Shown here one piece after another: positions 30,245 to 39,104 of a stretch of 64,000 nucleotides of DNA. The notes beneath the pieces are model-generated. The model searched no databases. It was not told the DNA's origin and saw only the letters and a list, made by a program, of their open reading frames with translations. A program made the position numbers and the translations under genes. Source of the DNA: Polaromonas sp. Lineage in GTDB: Bacteria > Pseudomonadota > Gammaproteobacteria > Burkholderiales > Burkholderiaceae_C. Position 1 is the first letter of the stretch. The number at the start of each line of letters is the position of its first letter. The DNA is taken from assembly GCF_012927485.1 (NCBI RefSeq), contig NZ_JABBPC010000009.1, forward strand, positions 186,001 through 250,000. Reading direction: 5' to 3'.

Positions 30245-33139
30245 ATGTTGATGCAATCCGCCAGGCCTCTGGGCGATCTAGAAAATCCTTCCGAATTTAT
30301 TGCCCGTCACATCGGCATTGATGAGGCCGATGAAGCGCATATGCTTAGTGTGGTGGGCGCTGCCTCACGCCGCGCGCTGATCGACGGCATTGTGCCGCGC
30401 TCCATTGCGCGCAGCAGTGCCATGGCGATTCCACCACCCGTAACGGAAGCGGCGGCGCTGCATCAGCTGCAGGCGATTGCCGCAAAAAATCAGGTCTTTA
30501 AAAGCTTTATCGGCCAGGGCTACTATGGCACCTACACGCCTGGCGTCATCCTGCGCAACGTTCTCGAAAACCCGGCCTGGTACACCGCCTACACCCCCTA
30601 CCAGGCGGAAATTTCACAAGGTCGCCTGGAAGCGCTTATCAACTTCCAGACCATGGTTTGCGACTTGACCGGCATGCCGGTTGCCAACGCCTCCATGCTC
30701 GATGAAGCCACGGCTGCTGCGGAGGCCATGACGCTGGCCAAGCGCAGCGTCAAAAACAAAAGCAATGTCTTTCTCGTGTCGGGAGATTGCCATCCCCAAA
30801 CGATTGAAGTCATTCAAACCCGGGCAACCCCGCTGGGCATTGAAGTGAAGATCAGCACTGCAGCGGCCACCTTGCCACAGTTGATGGCGGAGGGCAATTA
30901 CTTTGGCGTGCTAGCCCAATACCCGGCTACAACCGGCAGCATTCACGACTTGCGGCCGCTGGCTGGGCAGGCTCACGTCGACGGCGCCGTGCTGTGCGTT
31001 GCCGCTGATTTGCTGGCGCTGACGCTGCTTGCCCCCCCCGGCGAGTGGGACGCCGACATTGTGCTCGGCAGCACGCAGCGCTTTGGCATGCCTATGGGCA
31101 ACGGCGGTCCTCATGCGGCCTATCTCGCTTGCCGCGACGAGCTCAAGCGCTCATTGCCTGGCCGGCTCGTCGGCGTGAGCGTTGATAGCCACGGCAACCC
31201 GACCTACCGCCTGGCGCTCCAGACCCGCGAGCAGCACATTCGCCGCGAAAAAGCGACGTCCAACATCTGCACCGCGCAGGTGCTGCCAGCCGTGATCGCC
31301 AGCATGTTTGCGGTCTACCACGGGCCGCAAGGTTTACGGCGAATTGCAGAACGCATCGCTGCCTACACCGCGATATTTGTACGCGGGCTGCAGGAGCTGG
31401 GTTACGAGATCTCCAGCAAGGGGGCCTTTGACTCCGTCACCGTCAAGACTGGCGATGCAACTAATTTGATAGCGGACCGGGCACATCAGTCGGGCGCCAA
31501 CCTCCGTAACCGCCTCAACAACCACTTGGGCGTGTCGTTGGACGAAACCACCAGCCGCAGCGATATTGAGTTGCTCTGGTCGTTTTTTGCCAAGCCTGGC
31601 CAGTCCGTGCCGGTTGTCAGTGCCTTCGAAAAGGGCATTGAATCCCTGATTCCTGCAGACTTGCGCCGCACCAGCAAATTTCTGACTCATCCGGTGTTCA
31701 ATACCCACCATTCGGAAACCAGCATGCTGCGCTACATCCGCATGCTCGGCGACAAGGACCTGGCGCTGGACCGCAGCATGATTCCTTTGGGCAGCTGCAC
31801 TATGAAGCTCAACGCGACCAGTGAGATGATGCCCATCACCTGGCCCGAGTTTGCCAACATTCATCCCTTCGCGCCGCCGATCCAGTTACAAGGTTACGCC
31901 GAACTCGACCAGCAATTGCGCGACTGGTTGTGTCAGGCCACCGGCTACGCGGGTGTCAGTTTGCAACCCAATGCCGGCTCTCAGGGCGAATACGCCGGCT
32001 TGCTGGTCATCAAGGCCTTCCTTGAGGCCAACGGACAAGGTCACCGAAACATCTGCCTGATTCCCGCGTCGGCCCACGGCACCAACCCGGCCAGCGCACA
32101 CATGGCGGGCATGACGGTAGTCGTGACCGCCTGCGATGCGCAGGGCAACGTGGACATGGTCGACCTCCGAGCCAAATGTGAACAGCACAGCGCCAACCTC
32201 GCTGCGGTGATGATTACTTACCCGAGTACCCACGGCGTATTCGAAACGCATGTCAAAGAACTCTGCCAGCTGGTGCATTCCCATGGCGGGCGAGTGTATG
32301 TGGACGGCGCCAACATGAACGCGCTGGTGGGTGTGGCGGCACCGGGCGAGTTCGGCGGCGACGTGAGCCACCTCAATTTGCATAAAACTTTTTGTATTCC
32401 ACACGGTGGCGGTGGGCCTGGCATCGGGCCTGTGTGCGTGGTGGCCGATCTGGTGCCTTACCTGCCCGGTCATGCCACCGCAGGTATTCCGGTCAACGGT
32501 GTGGGCGCAATTTCGGCGGCCCCGCTGGGCAACGCGGCGGTACTTCCGATCAGCTGGATGTACTGCCGCATGATGGGCCCCGAGGGGCTAAAGCAGGCGA
32601 CCGAAATCGCCATTTTGAGCGCCAATTACATCAGTGCACGACTCAAGGACCACTACCCTACCCTCTACGCCAGTGACAACGGGCACGTGGCGCACGAGTG
32701 CATTCTGGATTTGCGCCCGATGAAAGAAACGTCTGGCGTCACTGCCGAAGATGTCGCCAAGCGACTGATGGACTATGGCTTTCATGCGCCGACACTCAGT
32801 TTTCCGGTGCCAGGAACGCTGATGGTGGAGCCGACCGAAAGCGAAACCCTCGCCGAGCTGGACCGCTTTATTAACGCGATGATTGCGATTCGGGAAGAGA
32901 TCCGAAAAGTTGAGGACGGTCAATGGCCGCAACACAACAACCCGCTGAAACATGCGCCGCACACCGCCGCCAGCCTGATGGGCGTCGACTGGGACCGTCC
33001 GTATTCACGCGAAATCGGCGCTTTTCCGTTGGCTACCCTGAAACAGGTCAAATACTGGCCGCCAGTCGGGCGCGTGGACAACGTCTATGGTGACCGTAAC
33101 CTCGTTTGCTGCTGCCCGCCCCTGAGCGACCCCACCTGA
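30245..33139 (+). CDS. gcvP: Glycine dehydrogenase (decarboxylating), P protein
   Basis: 964 aa PLP enzyme that decarboxylates glycine and loads GcvH. It is the single-chain form, with both halves fused. The N-terminal half contains [18 protein letters not shown] and [16 protein letters not shown]. The C-terminal half has [22 protein letters not shown] and the PLP-binding Lys714 in the sequence [16 protein letters not shown]. Length is that of bacterial fused GcvP (about 950-960 aa). Last gene of the operon; 127 nt of sequence without a clear terminator separate it from the convergent photolyase-like gene. Confidence 0.96.
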   Translation: MLMQSARPLGDLENPSEFIARHIGIDEADEAHMLSVVGAASRRALIDGIVPRSIARSSAMAIPPPVTEAAALHQLQAIAAKNQVFKSFIGQGYYGTYTPGVILRNVLENPAWYTAYTPYQAEISQGRLEALINFQTMVCDLTGMPVANASMLDEATAAAEAMTLAKRSVKNKSNVFLVSGDCHPQTIEVIQTRATPLGIEVKISTAAATLPQLMAEGNYFGVLAQYPATTGSIHDLRPLAGQAHVDGAVLCVAADLLALTLLAPPGEWDADIVLGSTQRFGMPMGNGGPHAAYLACRDELKRSLPGRLVGVSVDSHGNPTYRLALQTREQHIRREKATSNICTAQVLPAVIASMFAVYHGPQGLRRIAERIAAYTAIFVRGLQELGYEISSKGAFDSVTVKTGDATNLIADRAHQSGANLRNRLNNHLGVSLDETTSRSDIELLWSFFAKPGQSVPVVSAFEKGIESLIPADLRRTSKFLTHPVFNTHHSETSMLRYIRMLGDKDLALDRSMIPLGSCTMKLNATSEMMPITWPEFANIHPFAPPIQLQGYAELDQQLRDWLCQATGYAGVSLQPNAGSQGEYAGLLVIKAFLEANGQGHRNICLIPASAHGTNPASAHMAGMTVVVTACDAQGNVDMVDLRAKCEQHSANLAAVMITYPSTHGVFETHVKELCQLVHSHGGRVYVDGANMNALVGVAAPGEFGGDVSHLNLHKTFCIPHGGGGPGIGPVCVVADLVPYLPGHATAGIPVNGVGAISAAPLGNAAVLPISWMYCRMMGPEGLKQATEIAILSANYISARLKDHYPTLYASDNGHVAHECILDLRPMKETSGVTAEDVAKRLMDYGFHAPTLSFPVPGTLMVEPTESETLAELDRFINAMIAIREEIRKVEDGQWPQHNNPLKHAPHTAASLMGVDWDRPYSREIGAFPLATLKQVKYWPPVGRVDNVYGDRNLVCCCPPLSDPT

Positions 33140-33266
33140 GGACGCCACGGCAGGGGACGGGAGCCGTCGACCCATTACAGACGCGCAACGATCGCAGGCC
33201 GCCCGAAGTTCCCGCCCCCTAACCGTCATTCGAAAAGCGGCTAGATCCCGGTACCTGTGGCAGCGT

Positions 33267-34496
33267 TCAGATGACGCCGTTCTCAAGATATTTGTCGCTG
33301 CACGACTCACTTATCCGAGTTCGTTTCCACCAGTCAGAAAAGCTTCGGCAGTACACATTGACGGGGTCGAACAGGCAAAGCGGCTTGTAGGGCGCTGGAG
33401 ATATAAGCCCCGCGCCATTCAACTGGTTGCGAAGCTGTTCAAGCACAGGGTCCACATGCGGGTCTGATTGCCATTGCACCGACCTGGCGGTCTGTAGCGC
33501 GAGTGCCATGCGTTCCACGCCGCCCCACCAAAGATTTTCTGTTTGAGTCCGCAGACCCTGGGTGATGAAGTTCCAGCGGCCTTCGCTCCAGGGTGTGGCG
33601 GCGTGGCAGGCATCAAAGCCAACACCGATGCGCACGGCATCCACTGGCATGCGGTCTTGGGCAGCGCCCAGCGACCAGGGGTGTAGCAGCCAGACATCGC
33701 GGCCGGAGACGGCAGCGCTGTCGGGTGGCAACCACCCGGTATGAGGCGGCGGCGTCACTCGGCGGGGGGGCTCGCCCATTCCCGAACCTGCATGACGTGC
33801 ATCTTGCTTGTTGATGATGGGTTTGGTGTCGCGGGCAAACCGGTCCATGGTTTCATAGCTGGTGTCCAGCACCGTACCCGGGCTGTGCCAGTCAGAGGGT
33901 GCGAACTTGGCCACATTCCCGGCATTGAACAGGTAGGGCTTGCTGCTGCCGGTACCGGCCACCCACTGCCAGCTCAGGTAGTTGCTGGCGACATCGCCAT
34001 CAAGCAGGTGGCCCAGCATCCACTGACCGCCGGTATGCCAGTGCACCTTGCGCAGGTGCACCAGGTAGCTGGCCAGCCACATGCGGGCATGGTTGTGCAC
34101 ATAGCCCGTGGCATACAGCTCGCGTACCGCCAGATCGATGGCGGGAATGCCGGTGCGGGCCTCAAGCACATCGATGGGCATTTCGTATTGGTAGGCATCG
34201 TCGGGCAGTAGCCCGGGGCGCAGCGATTGGTGAATGCCGTCGCCCAGCTGCGCCCACACATGCCGGAAGTAGGCGCGCCAGCCGAGCTCGAACACGAACT
34301 TGTGTTGGGCGTGCAGCGGGTGGCGCGCATGTACTGCGGCAAACACCTCGGGCAAGCCCAGAAAACCGTGGGTCAGGTAAGGCGACAGCCTGGTGACTGC
34401 GCCGTCCAGCGCATTGCGGGTGCGGGCATAGTCATCGGGTTGCACCGCCGCCAGGCGCACTTGGGCAGCCTGCCGGGTGGGTTCAAAGCTGGGCAT
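33267..34496 (-). CDS. Photolyase-like FAD-binding protein, apparently circularly permuted
   Basis: 409 aa. Residues about 20-200 form a photolyase FAD-binding helical domain: RNALDGAVTRLSPYLTHG, FVFELGWRAYFRHVW, GYVHNHARMWLASYLVHLRKVHW and DGDVASNYLSWQWVAGTGSSKPY. There is no alpha/beta domain before it. After a Pro-rich linker, residues about 250-395 read like that missing domain: DVWLLHPWSLG, RIGVGFDACH, EGRWNFITQGLRTQTENLW and CRSFSDWWKRTR. It overlaps the end of the upstream photolyase gene by 14 nt, so the two are co-translated. Role unknown: a repair enzyme, a flavin-based light sensor or a partner of the upstream protein. Confidence 0.82.
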   Translation of the reverse strand: MPSFEPTRQAAQVRLAAVQPDDYARTRNALDGAVTRLSPYLTHGFLGLPEVFAAVHARHPLHAQHKFVFELGWRAYFRHVWAQLGDGIHQSLRPGLLPDDAYQYEMPIDVLEARTGIPAIDLAVRELYATGYVHNHARMWLASYLVHLRKVHWHTGGQWMLGHLLDGDVASNYLSWQWVAGTGSSKPYLFNAGNVAKFAPSDWHSPGTVLDTSYETMDRFARDTKPIINKQDARHAGSGMGEPPRRVTPPPHTGWLPPDSAAVSGRDVWLLHPWSLGAAQDRMPVDAVRIGVGFDACHAATPWSEGRWNFITQGLRTQTENLWWGGVERMALALQTARSVQWQSDPHVDPVLEQLRNQLNGAGLISPAPYKPLCLFDPVNVYCRSFSDWWKRTRISESCSDKYLENGVI

Positions 34497-36054
34497 GGCG
34501 GTGTGCGGTCGCTTGGGTGGTGATGGCGTCGCGCGCCGGACCCTCCAGCCGCGCCAGGTTTTTTAGTTGCATGGCCATGCGCGGGTTTTTTTTGAGCAGA
34601 CTTTCGTGTCGAATCAAAAAGTCCCAGTACAGCGTGGTGTAGGGGCAGGCGGTTGCGCCGGTGGATTGCGCCGGGTCGTACTGGCAGCCCTTGCAGTGGT
34701 TGCTCATGCGCTGGATGTATTTTCCGCTGGCCACATAGGGCTTGCTGGCCATCAGCCCGCCATCGCCAAACTGACTCATGCCCAGGGTGTTGGGAAGCTC
34801 CACCCACTCGACGGCATCAACATAGACACTGAGGTACCAGGCATGCACGGCCTGCGGCTTCACGCCCAGCAGCAGGGCATACAGCCCGGTCACCATCAGC
34901 CGCTGGATGTGGTGGGCGTAGCCGTGTTCCAGGGTTTGGCTAATGGCATCTTTCAAGCAAGCCATGTCGGTGTCGCCAGTCCAGTACCACGCGGGCAGCG
35001 CAGCCTGTGCATCCAGCGCATTGCGTTCCAGGTAGCTGGGCATCTGCGTCCAGTAAATTCCGCGCACAAACTCGCGCCAGCCCAAAATTTGCCGGACAAA
35101 GCCTTCCACCGCCGCCAGCGGCGCGTCGCCCGCCCGCAAGGCTTCTTCGGCGGCTTGAACCACCTCGCGCGGGTTCAAGAGCTTGAGGTTGAGCGCGCTG
35201 CTCAAGTGGGAGTGGTAGAGCCAGGCCTCGCCCGACCACATGGCGTCTTCATACTGACCAAAGAGCGGCAAGCGTTGTGCAATGAAAGTTTGCAGGGCCT
35301 TCAAAGCCTGGACGCGGGTAACCGGCCAGCCAAAGCTGTGCAGCGTACCCGGGTGGCTGGCAAATTGGGTGTTGATCATTGCGATCACTTCCTGCGTGGT
35401 GGCATCCGGCGCAAAGCGGGTCGGGGGCGGCAGGTTCTGCGGCCCCGTCTTGCCAAAGGATTCACGGTTGTCGGCATCAAAGTTCCACTTTCCGCCCACC
35501 GGTTCTTTCCCCTCCATCAGGATCCCGTGTTCGCGCCGCAGTTCGCGGTACCAGTACTCCAGACGCAGTTGTTTGCGGTCTTTTGCATGCACCGCGAACT
35601 CGCGTACGGTGCTAAAAAAATGGGTGTCGTCACGCAACTCCAGGTCTAACTGGTGCTGGGTTGCCACGGCGCGCAGGCTTTGCAGCACGCGCCAGTCGCC
35701 CGGGGCCGTCAGGATCAGCGCAGCCGGTTGCAGCTGCGCTATCGCCTTGCCAAGTTCCAGCGGCAGCGAGCCCAGGTTGCCCCCATCGTCCAGCCGGGTG
35801 TAGTGCACTGGCATCCTTTGCGTGCGCAGGTGTTCGGCAAAGTGACGCATGGCGCTTAAAAACACCGCAATGCGCTGTTTGGCCGACCAGACGTGGGTGG
35901 ACTCCTCTGCCACCTCAGCCATCCAGACAACATCTTGGGACGCGTCAAAGTCCTTTAGAGCGGTGGACTGCTCATCAAGCTGGTCGCCCAACACGATGAC
36001 GAGATGGCGCACCTTGGCAGGAAGCGAAGTGGAACTTGCTTTGGCTTTAGCCAT
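34483..36054 (-). CDS. FeS-type bacterial cryptochrome/(6-4)-photolyase
   Basis: 523 aa member of the deoxyribodipyrimidine photolyase-related (FeS-BCP, PhrB/CryB) family. The N-terminal alpha/beta domain starts VRHLVIVLGDQLDEQ, the opening typical of this group, and the helical FAD domain follows. Exactly four cysteines occur: one in DTDMACLKDA, a pair in NHCKGCQYDP and one in ATACPYTTLYW. This spacing is that of the [4Fe-4S] cluster in Agrobacterium PhrB. It probably repairs (6-4) photoproducts with blue light. The start is the ATG before AKAKASS; it overlaps the DUF2256 gene by 8 nt. Confidence 0.93.
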   Translation of the reverse strand: MAKAKASSTSLPAKVRHLVIVLGDQLDEQSTALKDFDASQDVVWMAEVAEESTHVWSAKQRIAVFLSAMRHFAEHLRTQRMPVHYTRLDDGGNLGSLPLELGKAIAQLQPAALILTAPGDWRVLQSLRAVATQHQLDLELRDDTHFFSTVREFAVHAKDRKQLRLEYWYRELRREHGILMEGKEPVGGKWNFDADNRESFGKTGPQNLPPPTRFAPDATTQEVIAMINTQFASHPGTLHSFGWPVTRVQALKALQTFIAQRLPLFGQYEDAMWSGEAWLYHSHLSSALNLKLLNPREVVQAAEEALRAGDAPLAAVEGFVRQILGWREFVRGIYWTQMPSYLERNALDAQAALPAWYWTGDTDMACLKDAISQTLEHGYAHHIQRLMVTGLYALLLGVKPQAVHAWYLSVYVDAVEWVELPNTLGMSQFGDGGLMASKPYVASGKYIQRMSNHCKGCQYDPAQSTGATACPYTTLYWDFLIRHESLLKKNPRMAMQLKNLARLEGPARDAITTQATAHRHAQL

Positions 36055-36214
36055 GTTTAACCTTTTCGTTTTTTTTGGCTCGGCAGGCATCCGAGCAGTA
36101 CAACACCGAGTCCCAGTTCTTGGCCCAGGCTTTGCGCCAGGTCATGCTGCGGCCGCACACCAGGCACAGCTTGCTGGGGAGGGATTGTTTGTTGCCCTTG
36201 AAATCGTTTTTCAT
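36047..36214 (-). CDS. DUF2256 zinc-ribbon-like mini-protein
   Basis: 55 aa, found by translating the strand directly. It starts MKNDFKGNKQS, then has two cysteine pairs: LCLVCGR (Cys17, Cys20) and YCSDAC (Cys40, Cys44). Between them is the DUF2256 signature MTWRKAWAKNWDSVLYC, and the end is basic. Four cysteines spaced this way suggest a structural zinc site. The stop lies inside the first codons of the photolyase gene (8-nt overlap). From memory, DUF2256 genes commonly sit beside cryptochrome/photolyase genes; the function is unknown. Confidence 0.92.
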   Translation of the reverse strand: MKNDFKGNKQSLPSKLCLVCGRSMTWRKAWAKNWDSVLYCSDACRAKKNEKVKHG

Positions 36215-36241
36215 GGGGGTGTATCAAGCGACCAGCGCCGC

Positions 36242-36511
36242 TTACTGCCGCGTATGGCTTGCGCGATGGCGCAGCATTCCGACGCTGCGCAGTCCAGCAT
36301 GTTTGGTCACACGGCCCGCCATCCGCTTGCGCCACATCCTGAAGGAGGAAGGCTTCATCTGAAGCCGCATGAGCGAAACTACCGCAGACTCGTTCAGCCC
36401 AAACTGCACCTCAATCGCCTCGAAAGTGGTGCGGTCTTCCCAGGCCATCTCCACGATACGGGAGATGTCCGCATCAGTGAGCAGCGCCATGGCTGCGTCA
36501 AGGCTAGGCAT
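36242..36511 (-). CDS. TIGR03643 family protein
   Basis: 89 aa. The core DADISRIVEMAWEDRTTFEAI (residues 13-33), FGLNESAVVSLMR and MKPSSFRMWRKRMAGRVTKHAG match the small TIGR03643 family, often met near photolyase and carotenoid/light genes. The AIEVQFGLNESAVVSLMRLQM part looks like a helix-turn-helix, so it may be a small DNA-binding protein. The start could also be Met8. It overlaps the cupin gene upstream by 8 nt and is 27 nt ahead of the DUF2256 gene. Confidence 0.88.
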   Translation of the reverse strand: MPSLDAAMALLTDADISRIVEMAWEDRTTFEAIEVQFGLNESAVVSLMRLQMKPSSFRMWRKRMAGRVTKHAGLRSVGMLRHRASHTRQ

Positions 36512-37172
36512 CCAGAAGATGCCCTGTTTTCACCAGTATCAGGCAGCCTTCACGGCTGAATGGCTGGTGCTGGCTTAGGTGGGGGCTACGCAGCCAGCTA
36601 CCCTGCGGGTAGTGGCCATGCTCATCCGAGAAGACGCCTTCCAGCACAAAAATTTCTTCACCACCGTAATGCCGATGGGGGTTGAAATAGGTGTCGGGCG
36701 CCCACCGCACCAGGGCAGTGTGACAGGTGCCGAACTCGTTCAGGGGCAAAACGGTGAGTCCCGGCACCATACCTTGACGCCACGGTGACTGCCGCGTCGG
36801 CACGACTACACGCGTTTGATCCTGCGGATCCAGGTGGCGCAGTTTCACAAACAGGATGCAGCCATCTTCCGAAAAAGGTGCATGCGCGGAACCGGGCGGG
36901 TTCTTGAGATAGGTACCCGGCCCGTAGACACCCGATTCGTCGCTCAAGGTGCCTTCCAGCACCAGGATTTCTTCGCCCAAGTCGTGGCTGTGGGCATCAA
37001 AGCGGGCACCAGCGGTGTAGCGAACCACAGAGGTTGCACGCGCCACTTCGCCGCCGATACGCTCGAGCAAGCGGCGATGCACCAGCGGCGATGGCGAGGC
37101 CTGCCATGGCAGGCTGTTGCTGTCCACGACGCAACGCTGCGAAAAGTCGGCATTCAATTGCAGCTCGTTCAT
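36504..37172 (-). CDS. ChrR-like double-cupin protein
   Basis: 222 aa with two tandem cupin folds of the anti-sigma ChrR cupin type. Each has the histidine/glutamate metal signature: AGARFDAHSHDLGEEILVLEG in the first and PDTYFNPHRHYGGEEIFVLEG in the second, each followed by a YLKNPPGSAHAPFS- or WLRSPHLSQHQPFS-like strand. Rhodobacter ChrR uses such a cupin to sense singlet oxygen, but the zinc-binding anti-sigma domain is absent here. The start is the ATG before NELQLN, with GGGGAG 7 nt upstream. First gene of the overlapping photolyase operon. Confidence 0.87.
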   Translation of the reverse strand: MNELQLNADFSQRCVVDSNSLPWQASPSPLVHRRLLERIGGEVARATSVVRYTAGARFDAHSHDLGEEILVLEGTLSDESGVYGPGTYLKNPPGSAHAPFSEDGCILFVKLRHLDPQDQTRVVVPTRQSPWRQGMVPGLTVLPLNEFGTCHTALVRWAPDTYFNPHRHYGGEEIFVLEGVFSDEHGHYPQGSWLRSPHLSQHQPFSREGCLILVKTGHLLDA

Positions 37173-37313
37173 TGGATCACTCCCCTCGCACCCACATTGC
37201 AAAAAAGACGGACAACCAGGGCGAGCACCCGCCGAGGTCGCAGTGGATAGCCCCCCATAAAGCTCAGACTAGTTGCGCCGTAGCCGGGCCCCTGAGCCCA
37301 TTCGGTTGGGTGC

Positions 37314-37508
37314 TTAAGTACTGTTGCGGGCATTGGGTTTTGCTTCCTGATTCAGTTGCTTGTGCAGCGCCTCGGGCGCTAAAAAAGGGGCACCGCTTTG
37401 GCTGGGTCGACACATTTTTTCCCCGTTCCACTGTTGGCCGCACCAGCAGTGTCCCTGGGCATCGATGATGCAGGTACCGCTACCACAGCAGCGTTTGTCG
37501 TCTTCCAT
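37314..37508 (-). CDS. Cys-rich mini-protein of unknown function
   Basis: 64 aa. The first half carries all six cysteines (KRCCGSGTC, HCWCGQQW, EKMC), a spacing that suggests a metal- or cluster-binding knuckle. The second half is a plain, probably disordered tail. I recall similar CCGSGTC...CWCGQQW proteins as unnamed conserved hypotheticals in betaproteobacteria. It lies 141 nt upstream of the cupin gene on the same strand and divergent from the DUF2237 gene, so it may be the first gene of the photolyase-linked set. Confidence 0.65.
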   Translation of the reverse strand: MEDDKRCCGSGTCIIDAQGHCWCGQQWNGEKMCRPSQSGAPFLAPEALHKQLNQEAKPNARNST

Positions 37509-37651
37509 ATTCGGCTCTCGATAGGTGTTTGGCTAGATTGTTTGAATGCCCGCAAGAACCAAGCTGGTATGGGCCCTATGGCAGCATTCATGCTTCGGCA
37601 ATTTTGCCCGTTTCCGGATTTCGCAGCCGGGTTTGAGGATATTGAATCGAC

Positions 37652-38011
37652 ATGACTGCATTGAACGTCCTGGGCGGCCCGCTGGCAGCCTGCTCTTTTG
37701 ACCCGTTGACCGGGTTCTTTCGGGATGGCTGTTGCCAGACGGACGAACAGGACCACGGAACCCATGTGGTGTGCGCGCGGGTTACGGCAACGTTTCTGGC
37801 GTATTCCCTCAGGCGCGGCAATGATCTGACCACGCCCCGCCCGCAGAACCGGTTTGCTGGATTAAAGCCTGGAGACCGTTGGTGTTTGTGCGCACTGCGC
37901 TGGAAAGAAGCTTTGCTGGCGGGTGTTGCGCCTCCGGTTCATCTGGAGGCAACCCACTCCAAGGCACTGGAGATCGTGACGCTGGAACAACTGAAGCAGA
38001 ATGCTGTTTAA
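37652..38011 (+). CDS. DUF2237 family protein
   Basis: 119 aa. The sequence opens LNVLGGPLAACSFDPLTGFFRDGCC and has HVVCARVT, FLAYSLRRGNDLTTP, FAGLKPGDRWCLCALRW and GVAPPVHLEATHSKAL, which is the DUF2237 pattern along its whole length. Conserved cysteines and acidic residues suggest a metal or thiol role, but no function is established. It is followed after 17 nt by the TIGR02450 gene and is divergent from the Cys-rich gene. Confidence 0.9.
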   Translation: MTALNVLGGPLAACSFDPLTGFFRDGCCQTDEQDHGTHVVCARVTATFLAYSLRRGNDLTTPRPQNRFAGLKPGDRWCLCALRWKEALLAGVAPPVHLEATHSKALEIVTLEQLKQNAV

Positions 38012-38028
38012 ACGTTTTTCAGAACTTT

Positions 38029-38250
38029 ATGAACCCCTTGCACCCCAAGAAGCTGCTATTGACAAAATGGACGGCAGTCAAGCCGGTGTCCAGAAACAAG
38101 CATTTCCTCGTCTCCAAGGTGATAGCACCGGAACCGCCCGAGTTGGTGATCGAGTGGGTGGAATTGGAAGCGGTGTATTCAAAAGCAGTGACCCGCATTA
38201 ACTGGCGGGAACTGCGGGACGAGACGCTTTGGCGTCAGGGCTGGGTTTGA
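38029..38250 (+). CDS. TIGR02450 Trp-rich protein
   Basis: 73 aa. It begins NPLHPKKLLLTKWTAVKPVSRNKHFLV and ends INWRELRDETLWRQGWV, the signature of the TIGR02450 tryptophan-rich family (five Trp here). A longer in-frame frame extends upstream through the DUF2237 gene, but ATG 38029 is where the family starts. The family is known mainly from cyanobacteria and marine or freshwater proteobacteria and, as I recall, tends to occur near photolyases. Function unknown. Confidence 0.88.
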   Translation: MNPLHPKKLLLTKWTAVKPVSRNKHFLVSKVIAPEPPELVIEWVELEAVYSKAVTRINWRELRDETLWRQGWV

Positions 38251-38606
38251 AACAGGGCTCGACTTGCATACCTGGTTGAAAGATCAACTTCCGCTCCGGG
38301 CATGGACAGGTTGATAGTCGACAACGGCAAAGAGGGCCTGCCGGACTAGGCCATCCAGGGCGCGAGCTCGCGTTGTTCGACTTGGGCTTGTCCACCAACC
38401 CACCACGAAGATTCGAGCGGTATCGACAAGCCATGCTTCGGTGGTCCGCCTACTCCGTGCAGCCCGAACCGGGTGGATCGCATGCGATCCACCAAATCAA
38501 ACACAATGACCGCAACCAACCCTAAAAACATGCGGGCATTGATGCTGGCCACCCTGGTTTCAGTCGCCCGGTCTAACTAGCCTGCCGGGCTTCTGTATCC
38601 AAGGTC
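38251..38606. other. Intergenic region with a large palindrome
   Basis: About 355 bases between the TIGR02450 gene and the convergent glycine-zipper gene. The only short frames (for example 38346-38552 minus, with a hydrophobic start) have no ribosome binding site or recognisable family. The region contains a 22-bp perfect palindrome and a 12-bp palindrome, CGCGAGCTCGCG, at 38361-38372. Confidence 0.5.
38472..38493. repeat. 22-bp perfect palindrome
   Basis: GGTGGATCGCA followed immediately by its exact reverse complement, with no spacer. It is too tight to form an RNA hairpin with a normal loop at full length, though an 8-9 bp stem with a GCAT-type loop is possible. It may be a dimeric regulator site or part of a convergent terminator; no T-run follows. 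Confidence 0.85.
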
Positions 38607-39104
38607 TTATGGATTGCGCTTGGCAATTTCATTGCCGAGGTATCCGCCACCCACAGCCCCGGCGATAGTGGCCAGGGTCTTGCCATTGCCACCACCCACC
38701 TGATTGCCCAGCAGTCCTCCGACCACCGCGCCTACGCCAATGCCAATAGGGCTATTTTGTGCAACCGGTGCCGCAGGCGCGGGTTGTCGGTAGGCAGGGG
38801 CCTGGGAATACTGTTGGCCGGACTGCGCCTGTGCGGGCTGAGCTGTGTGGTGATGCACCACCGTTTTGTGCATTTCGCCCTCGTAGCGGGCGGCCGGAGC
38901 CGCTGCAAGTTGCTGCGTGGGTGCAGCTATCGGCGCGACGGCCGGGGCCTGTGCAGTCACAGGCGCGGTTTGTGCAGCGGTGGCATGCGAATTCGGTAAA
39001 ACGCCAGTGATAGCTGCAACGCCCAGCAAGCTCACGAGCATTACCGACACGGCCGCGCCCGCCATCAAGGGGTGGATGCGGTTCGAGGGTTGATTCATTT
39101 CCAT
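38607..39104 (-). CDS. Glycine-zipper 2TM domain membrane protein
   Basis: 165 aa. An N-terminal membrane segment (about residues 14-34, GAAVSVMLVSLLGVAAITGVL) is followed by a long Ala/Pro/Gln-rich spacer with HHHTAQ. A C-terminal glycine zipper closes the protein (IGIGVGAVVGGLLGNQVGG...AGAVGGGYLGNEIAKR, about residues 126-160). The family is anchored in the envelope and resembles the 17-kDa surface antigen and SlyB type. The start is ATG 39104, with CTGGAG 6 nt upstream; a longer frame adds 15 residues without an SD. Confidence 0.85.
   Translation of the reverse strand: MEMNQPSNRIHPLMAGAAVSVMLVSLLGVAAITGVLPNSHATAAQTAPVTAQAPAVAPIAAPTQQLAAAPAARYEGEMHKTVVHHHTAQPAQAQSGQQYSQAPAYRQPAPAAPVAQNSPIGIGVGAVVGGLLGNQVGGGNGKTLATIAGAVGGGYLGNEIAKRNP

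Noticed and set aside
34567-35649. Plus-strand open frame of 360 codons
   Set aside because: Lies entirely antisense to the FeS photolyase gene, which has clear homology; the frame has no recognisable family and arises from GC-rich codon bias.
38346-38552. Short minus-strand frame with a hydrophobic start as a small membrane protein
   Set aside because: No ribosome binding site, and it runs across the palindromic region; no family recognised.
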